Shown here: positions 58,201 to 64,000 of the stretch, one piece after another
How positions within the stretch are numbered: position 1 is the stretch's first letter
How the letters are laid out: every line of letters starts with the position of its first letter
Notes under the pieces: model-generated
Told to the model about the DNA's origin: nothing
What the model saw: the letters and a program-made list of their open reading frames with translations, nothing else
The model's database searches: none
Source: Zelopaecilomyces penicillatus
Taxonomy: Eukaryota; Ascomycota; Sordariomycetes; Hypocreales; Pseudodiploosporaceae
Length of the DNA: 64,000 nt
Assembly (NCBI GenBank): GCA_005765155.1
Contig: VCCP01000003.1
Location: 1,612,001 to 1,676,000 of the forward strand
Reading direction: 5' to 3'
Translations under genes and position numbers: made by a program

Positions 58201-60956
58201 GAAAACACTTCTACCTGGAGATTTGAATCTGAGGCCAGCCGGACCCTTTTGCTCCAGCATGTGGTACCAATCCTGAACAAGATAATCACTCATACCTACA
58301 GCATGGGAGGCCCTTCCGCCTCAGATAGTTTGACATCCTGTCTCCAGCCAGCGGCTTCCTACATCATCGACTGCTTTGTTTCACCATCAACTGGAAGCTT
58401 ACGCTTCCAACCTTTGCTATCTTCTTTCATCTCCGCCTTCATGTCAACTGGCTCTACGATCTATTCAGCTCGCACACAGTTGGTTCGACGCCAAGTCACT
58501 TCGGTTCTTGAATTCTCAACGACCTTGTTGCGAGTTGCAAATTATCTGGAACGACCATCGAATTCTGTCGAGACATATTTTTTCAAGAGCTCCACGTTGC
58601 TAGTGCGACTTTGTGCCGCATCAGATCACTTCCGTGCCCCAGCCTTGTGGTTGTTAGAGGCACTAGTTGTTAATGCTGGCCAATCCACGAGCGAACCTCC
58701 TTCGCTCCTCGGATACCTTGGGCCGTCGATTTCGAAGTCTTTCCTGCAGCTTCTCTCTAATATTGGACAACCTTATCTTTTGACACATGAGGTGAAGACG
58801 ACTTGGAAGTTCTTTTCTTCTATATTGAGAAATCGGCAGCAGTGGATGTCCAACTGTCTCTTGACAGGGCAGACCCCCCGAGAGGCTATGAAGAAAGAAT
58901 CCAAGAATGAATTATCCGCAGACTCAGTTTTCGCTACTGCACTTGCTAAGCTAAAGGTGCTGAATGAGCTGAATCCTGAAGAAGCGCTGGTGATTTTAGA
59001 CTTTGTTGCTTCTGCGCAAAATTATTGGCCATGGACGGTGTTTACACTTCAAAAGGACACTGCTTATCTAGATGGTTTGCGAGCATACGTTCGCAAATTG
59101 AGACCTGCTCACGCTACAGCCAAATCAGATGCCGTTCGCGCAAGCAGCGAAGCTAGAATTGCTGCCTACATTGCCGAGACTTTTGCTATGCAACTATACC
59201 ACTCGCGACATCTTGGAAATGCCGACGCTCTGGCAAAAGGTCTGGTTAGTGATCTTGACTATTACTTGCGCGATGGTGTCGAAGTTGCGGGTTACAACAA
59301 ATCTTTGCACAACAACTTTGCCAAGAATTTTTCCAGCAAATATTCTGGATGCTCACTGGATAACTTCAAAAGAACAATGCTCCAGCCGAGAGATTTGGGC
59401 GAGAAATACTACTATGACTTGGATCGTGCCGATGAAATGCTCAGTTTCGATCCTGGCTGGTTCGGACGGAAAGCCAATGGCTTCCAGAATGAAATGAAGC
59501 TTGCCAATGCTAACCTGTCGCTTGTCGAAGCACAAATCGTAAGCATTGTCTGAAGCTTGAAACCCTATTACCTATTTTGCTAACTATCCTATAGGCTCTT
59601 TTCCATGCTTGGGAGTTCCTGCTGTTGGAGCTTAGCACTTGTCTTCCAGGCAATGACACTGCCAGCACCCAGATGATGCAAGTCACTCAGCAGTGTCTGA
59701 ACGCCAACCAGGGGGTTCCTGGCCCAGAAAGTATCTTTTTGAAGATTGTAGATGCAAGGGCTAATCTCGCTCTTGTCCTGGTGCAACGACTGGTAAAGTC
59801 CTCACTGGCGGTGAAAGATATCAACCATCTGCTAGGAACCTTGGTCGGCACCATCAACGGTGTTGAAGAGCCTTTCGCAAGCGACTCCATCAAATACTAT
59901 CGAACTCTGCTGAAATCGCTATTTGTGACACTACGTGCCTATCAGATCAGCGAAACCAAGCTGACCAAGTCGGTGGCGGGTTCCCAAGTCGACCTTGGGG
60001 GGTCAAGCGTCACCGTCACACAAACCATACTCAATGTGCTTGACCATGTAGTTGGTCGGGGATTCAGGTCTCTTGTCAGCCTTGTACACGACAAAGACGC
60101 CGATATCTTTCCGGAGGATTTGGCGCTTTTGACTGCTATTATGCAGGCCTGTTTGAGTTTGCCTAATATCGACCAATCGCAATCGCAAATTTTGAATATC
60201 ATGGCCTCGCACGATGCGACACATGCTGCCACATCTCTATTCTCATGGGCAGACCAGCTAGCCGATCAGGGCGACCCAGTATATGGTGAACTCAGTATTC
60301 TCTTTTTGCTTGAGCTTTCAACACTCCCATTATTGGCGGAGCAGTTAGCATGTGATGGAGTTCTAAGCAGCATCCTTTCAGCCAAGCTTGTGAAGTTTAT
60401 GCTCAAATCTAATCTCTCGCCTTACGCGGATGCACCAATTGCGCAGCGTTGCTATGGAATATGGGTCAAGGGTCTGTTGCCGTTGATGCTAAACTTGCTT
60501 ACTTCTCTTGGTGGTACTCTGGGCCATGAAATCATCTACGTGCTCAACCAGTTTCCTCACGTGTTGCGCGCCAGCGTTGATCGATTCGAGCCACCAGGGG
60601 CGAGTCGCACGAAAGAGAAGTCCAGCCCACAATATCTGACATTGCTTGCGACATCCGAGGTTCACTCCTTGGCCTTGCTGACGAGGGTTCTTGGAGCAAT
60701 GCGAGCGAATAATAGCCGAGACCTTCCTGCTGTTGACTGGGATGCAACTGCTCTTCTTGAACATGTTGAGTACTGGCTCTCTAGTCGACGACTTCTCAAA
60801 GACAGATTGCTTCCATTGGGCCAGCGGGAGATTGAATGGAAAGGCAGGAAACTTCCATCGAACGGCCCTGGGGATAGTGAGAACCTGCTGGAGGAGAAGG
60901 TCATAGCTCAGCTTGAGACAGTTAGGGATGTGCTGAGTGAAGAGTTTGAAGGGTAA
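55291..60956 (+). CDS. nup188: Nucleoporin NUP188, inner-ring scaffold
   Basis: Four exons, 55291-55361, 55423-56344, 56401-59538 and 59595-60956, give 1830 residues. Nup188 is one of the two large alpha-solenoid scaffolds of the inner ring of the nuclear pore, binding Nic96 and Nup145N-type partners. The N-terminus FPSLAECLTGERVLLSWKLV, then VEYQSRASRHL with LSTQDAANLQEAAG and DWLRTLLNEAVHALSVVFQ, matches Nup188 rather than its relative Nup192/205. Exon 3 encodes most of the solenoid; exon 4 begins ALFHAWEFLLLELSTCLPGN and ends with the C-terminal helices. Intron 1 (61 bp, GTATGT, CTGAC branch) uses the second of two nearby AGs (GCAGGTAG); the first leads to a stop. Intron 2 has a weak GTTGGT donor but is required by the frame. 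Length agrees with other Sordariomycetes. Expression is presumably constitutive. Confidence 0.92.
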
Positions 60957-61626
60957 TAAGTGGTACGATTGGATTGGAAGGGTGTTCTGTATGTTATAGA
61001 CAGGAATCAAGAGAGCGAGCAGACAATGGATGGATGTATCAGGCAATAGGCGTTGGAAACTGGGCCACTGTATGGCTTGACTTGTAAATACAATAAATAG
61101 GATCTGTTCCGGGCAAGTTTGGGAAAGAGAGGGATGCATGATAAAGCATCAACACTAGCTAAATGGTTAAGAATAATTCTCATTAAGCAAAAGTCGACAT
61201 CTTAGTAACCAATGCTCACAATCAACCTCCTCTTCGAACACGAAGACGGATACTATTTTGAAGTGGGAAAACTGTCTTATATTCGTCTGCATTCATTCCT
61301 CTATAATCCATCATGGTGGTACAACAACTCGGAGTAAATTTCGGAGATGGCTTCTATGCCTATCTGCGCCTTCGAGAGTGATTTGTTTTTCATAGCCTCC
61401 AAACAAATACGAGCCCGTGTCTGCATCCACCTGCCATCTATATCATACAATATCTCGAAAAAAGAGTTGCGTGGTCATTCGGATCAAACCCAGGAAAAAT
61501 AGAAGACCAAATTAAATAAGGGGCAAAGAATCATGCGTGTGGATTCCTGCCGAGAGAGGGGGGCAACGTCCCGGAAGAAGCTTCTTTTCGGTTTGGTCGA
61601 TGTGTTTCATGTACTCTATTTTGTTT
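60957..61626. other. Convergent 3' region between nup188 and tim9
   Basis: AT-rich 670-bp spacer between two converging genes. No coding region or notable repeat is seen. Confidence 0.5.
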
Positions 61627-62064
61627 TTATTTGTTCTGCATCTGTTGGCTGAGCTGGGCATTGTGCTCCTGGAAGCGCTCGCTGACGCGCTGCTGCGTCG
61701 CCATCCACTTGAGCACGCAGCGGTTGAGGCAGCCGGTCTCGCGGGTGGCTAGGGATTTAGAGGTAAAGTCATCGACGCAGGAAGTGAAGCAATGCTCGAC
61801 AAGGCCTCCGAAAGCCTAAAAGCAAACACTTTGGTTAGACGAACCCTTGTCGCACGAGGGGATTTGCAGGATAATCCACATACGCCGACAAACTCCTTGA
61901 CCTGGCGCTTCTGCATGCGCTGCTCCAGCTGGCGCTGCTCGGCAGTCGTTAACCTTTAAAGAAAGAGCACCATGTTAGCATAAAGAATATTCCAATTGCA
62001 CCAGTATCTGAGGGGTGAAGTGGGGGAGAGAGGCAGCAAAAGAAAGGGGTGCGTACATGTCCAT
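61627..62064 (-). CDS. tim9: Mitochondrial small Tim chaperone TIM9
   Basis: Three exons on the minus strand, 62057-62064, 61884-61953 and 61627-61815, give 88 residues, the normal size of Tim9. Tim9 and Tim10 form a hexameric chaperone in the intermembrane space that carries hydrophobic precursors to the TIM22 carrier translocase. The twin CX3C motifs are CFTSC and CLNRC, separated by 16 residues from Cys to Cys inside DDFTSKSLATRETG; they form the two intramolecular disulfides made by Mia40/Erv1. The helix QRQLEQRMQKRQVKEFVG precedes them and KWMATQQRVSERFQEHN follows. The first coding exon is only 8 nt and splits codon 3; introns are 103 and 68 bp (donors GTACGC and GTATGT). There is no cleavable presequence, as expected. 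Confidence 0.95.
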
Positions 62065-64000
62065 GCTGGCGAGTTTTGGGGATGTGACTGAAATGGATGA
62101 TATAGATGAGGTCGATTGATCGATGGTAGCTAAGGGGGGGTCAAATGGCGGATGGGCGTTGAGTGATGCTATGAAATTTTGGCAATGCGACCAGATCGAT
62201 AAGGCAGCTTGGGGGAGGATGGTTCGGCCAGCCTATCGGTTATCAGCGGGGCCGGGCCGCATTATCATTGTTGCAGCAACTGGGAGTTGGGTGGAAACTG
62301 CTTTCATTATCCAATCATAGGATACTCTCAGGCCATTATCGTATAGAGAATAACTTGGATATTCTACACCCTTCAAGGGTCGACGAAAGCAGTGCTATAA
62401 TTTAGTATACTATGCTGGTAACCAGTATGAATTTCTAGAGATTATTCAAATTGGTAACATTACTGGGCGATTCTCGGTATGGTTGTTCCTGTTCAATGTG
62501 GGGCAAGTCAACTGTCGTCCGTCCTCTGTGATCCTTGATAAACCGTACATATCTATGTATGTGCAACCACATTAGCAAAGCGGCCACGACCTCAATTTTC
62601 ATTCGTTGCTAGAGATATTATGTATTGTAAGCCTCAAAAGTAGGCGACAACCACATGTCCTGGTGTAACAAAATATTCCATGCTCCGTAGGCAGGGTCAG
62701 TGCACATCAACTTCAGTTGGCAATTTGGCACGTGGTTAGCAAGAGATGGGATCACACACTCGGTAAGCCACTGACGCAAGGGTGGCAAAGAGCTGGAATG
62801 CAGGTATGGATCAAATTGGCTCCAGACGCGCAACAACGACCATGTCATGTTTATATTTATATCATTGGGACTAGGAGTCGGGGCTGCTGGGTTATGCATG
62901 GTATGCTCGTGGCCAAGTCAGTGCCCGAATTCATGAAGCTTAGTTGTCGATCTTTAGTGAGGGGGGCCCTCTGCACATTATCATTTGCCGGCGCGATGGC
63001 ATAAATCCAAATGGAGATAATCATGCAATATCTGAAAATGGTACTCTGCAATGCGGCTACGGACGCGGGAGATGCCTTCTAAGGAATCAATGCTTCCTGT
63101 GTTGCTTGATGCCATTTTTGAAGCTGCTCCCACCCACAGCGTGGCACTGTGGCTTATAATTAGCCCTCCAGTGATGGGATATGAGTTTTGATAATCGAAA
63201 GTAGTCATACCACGAATCTCGTCAAATACATATTCTGAAGGTGAAAACAATTTGTTACTATTGGCAACAGGCCTTGTTTAACTACTGGGCGAAGTTATGG
63301 TTCGCCCGTGCAGTGCTGAAGCACCTTTATCTAATGTCTATTATTTGTTTCCTTGGGCAGAGGTCGCTAGTCACCAAGAGCGACAAGTGGCTTGTTGTGA
63401 GCTAGAATGGAAGTCAACTAGTAATAGTGATACAATGCCCATTGTAGCCCTGTAGCTCTGTACAATTTGGCTCCCTATAATTAGGCACTAACCTTCCAAC
63501 AGGGTCGGAAAAAAACACCGCCCGCCGATGTGACACTCCCTAACTTTATAAGAGGGCCTGAAGAATTGCTTTCTAGATATTTCCAGAGTTAATTTAAGAT
63601 TTGTAGAGATTTGTAGAGATTTGTAGAGATTTGTAGAGATTTGTAGAGATTTGTAGAGATTTGTAGAGATTTGTAGAGATTTGTAGAGATTTGTAGAGAT
63701 TTGTAGAGATTTCTAATTGATTTTAGAAATAGATAGATATTCAAATTTCATTGGAATAAAATCTCTTAGGGTGGTCCCGGCTGTGTTTTTTTACATTCTG
63801 TTGCCTTCTTACCAAGTACATATGCCCATGTGTTTAAGCTACGAGTAGTAATTAGCTGCAGAAACGCCACTGTGAGGCGTCGGTCCCCAAAGTCAGTTTA
63901 CGGGCGACGAACATGGCGTTAGGTATTTACCTCTTCAACAAGGCTGATCCACGCTTTTAATGCTTGCTTCCTCTGGTGATGCCCTGACAACTACTAGGAT
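62065..64000. other. Right-edge AT-rich intergenic region
   Basis: No gene is supported. Minus-strand frames at 62618-62899 and 62981-63250 look partly protein-like but show no motif I can name. The region holds a perfect 10-bp tandem repeat at 63601-63710. Confidence 0.45.
63601..63710. repeat. Perfect 10-bp tandem repeat, 11 copies (TTGTAGAGAT)
   Basis: Eleven identical head-to-tail copies of TTGTAGAGAT, with partial matches just outside (AAGAT before, TTCTAATTGATTT after). The lack of any mismatch suggests recent expansion or an assembly-sensitive site. The unit does not match the fungal telomere repeat TTAGGG. It lies in non-coding AT-rich DNA. Confidence 0.97.

Noticed and set aside
55291..60956. 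NUP192/NUP205 as the identity of the large nucleoporin
   Set aside because: The two are related solenoids, but the N-terminal ECLTGERVLLSWKLV and LSTQDAANLQEAAG segments fit Nup188.
62618..62899. Possible C-terminal fragment of an aminoglycoside phosphotransferase-like gene
   Set aside because: A faint resemblance around DPAYGAWNILL does not keep the HxDxxxxN spacing, and no upstream kinase-like region was found.
63601..63710. Telomere or CRISPR-like array
   Set aside because: The 10-bp units have no spacers, so it is not CRISPR, and TTGTAGAGAT is not the fungal telomere repeat TTAGGG.

Overview
The window is nuclear DNA of a filamentous ascomycete, most likely a sordariomycete (Hypocreales-like; the order is an inference). 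The genes carry short GT-AG introns, mostly 50-160 bp, many with CTGAC/CTAAC-type branch sites. Leaders are pyrimidine-rich, there are no operons, and protein families are typically fungal: trifunctional TrpC, a fungal rhodopsin-domain membrane protein, DUF3716, DUF7702-like, and a GNA-1/FadA-type G-alpha. I find 16 protein-coding genes and one broken small secreted-protein locus. No rRNA, convincing tRNA, CRISPR array or transposase was found.

Layout. 0-12 kb: a UbiA-type membrane prenyltransferase/cyclase-like gene, a classical short-chain dehydrogenase and a condensation-type acyltransferase. These are three biosynthetic-type genes separated by long spacers. 12-26 kb: mostly non-coding, microsatellite-rich DNA around a five-exon seven-helix membrane protein, plus a small cysteine-rich secreted-protein locus at 25.1 kb broken by one in-frame TAA. 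26-33 kb: RPN5 (proteasome lid), a convergent FSH-type serine hydrolase, a seven-helix DUF7702-like protein, and a DUF1771-Smr protein ending in a CaaX-like tail. 33-40 kb: a gene-free stretch. 40-45 kb: G-alpha (group I) facing a DUF3716 protein. 46-62 kb: a compact housekeeping block with CDC123, CWC21, USE1, a BRCT-domain protein, trpC, NUP188 and TIM9. 62-64 kb: AT-rich spacer with a perfect 10-bp tandem repeat.

Two gene pairs are divergent and may share regulatory DNA: CDC123/CWC21 (444 bp) and trpC/NUP188 (521 bp). The latter has a consensus Gcn4/CPC1 site 143 bp upstream of the trpC start. Convergent pairs are RPN5/FSH, DUF7702-like/Smr, G-alpha/DUF3716, USE1/BRCT and NUP188/TIM9. The housekeeping genes are functionally unrelated: proteolysis, G-protein signalling, eIF2 assembly, splicing, ER SNARE, tryptophan synthesis, nuclear pore and mitochondrial import. 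Exon structures were assembled by hand from splice signals, reading frame and family resemblance. The least certain points are the first exons of the UbiA and Smr genes.
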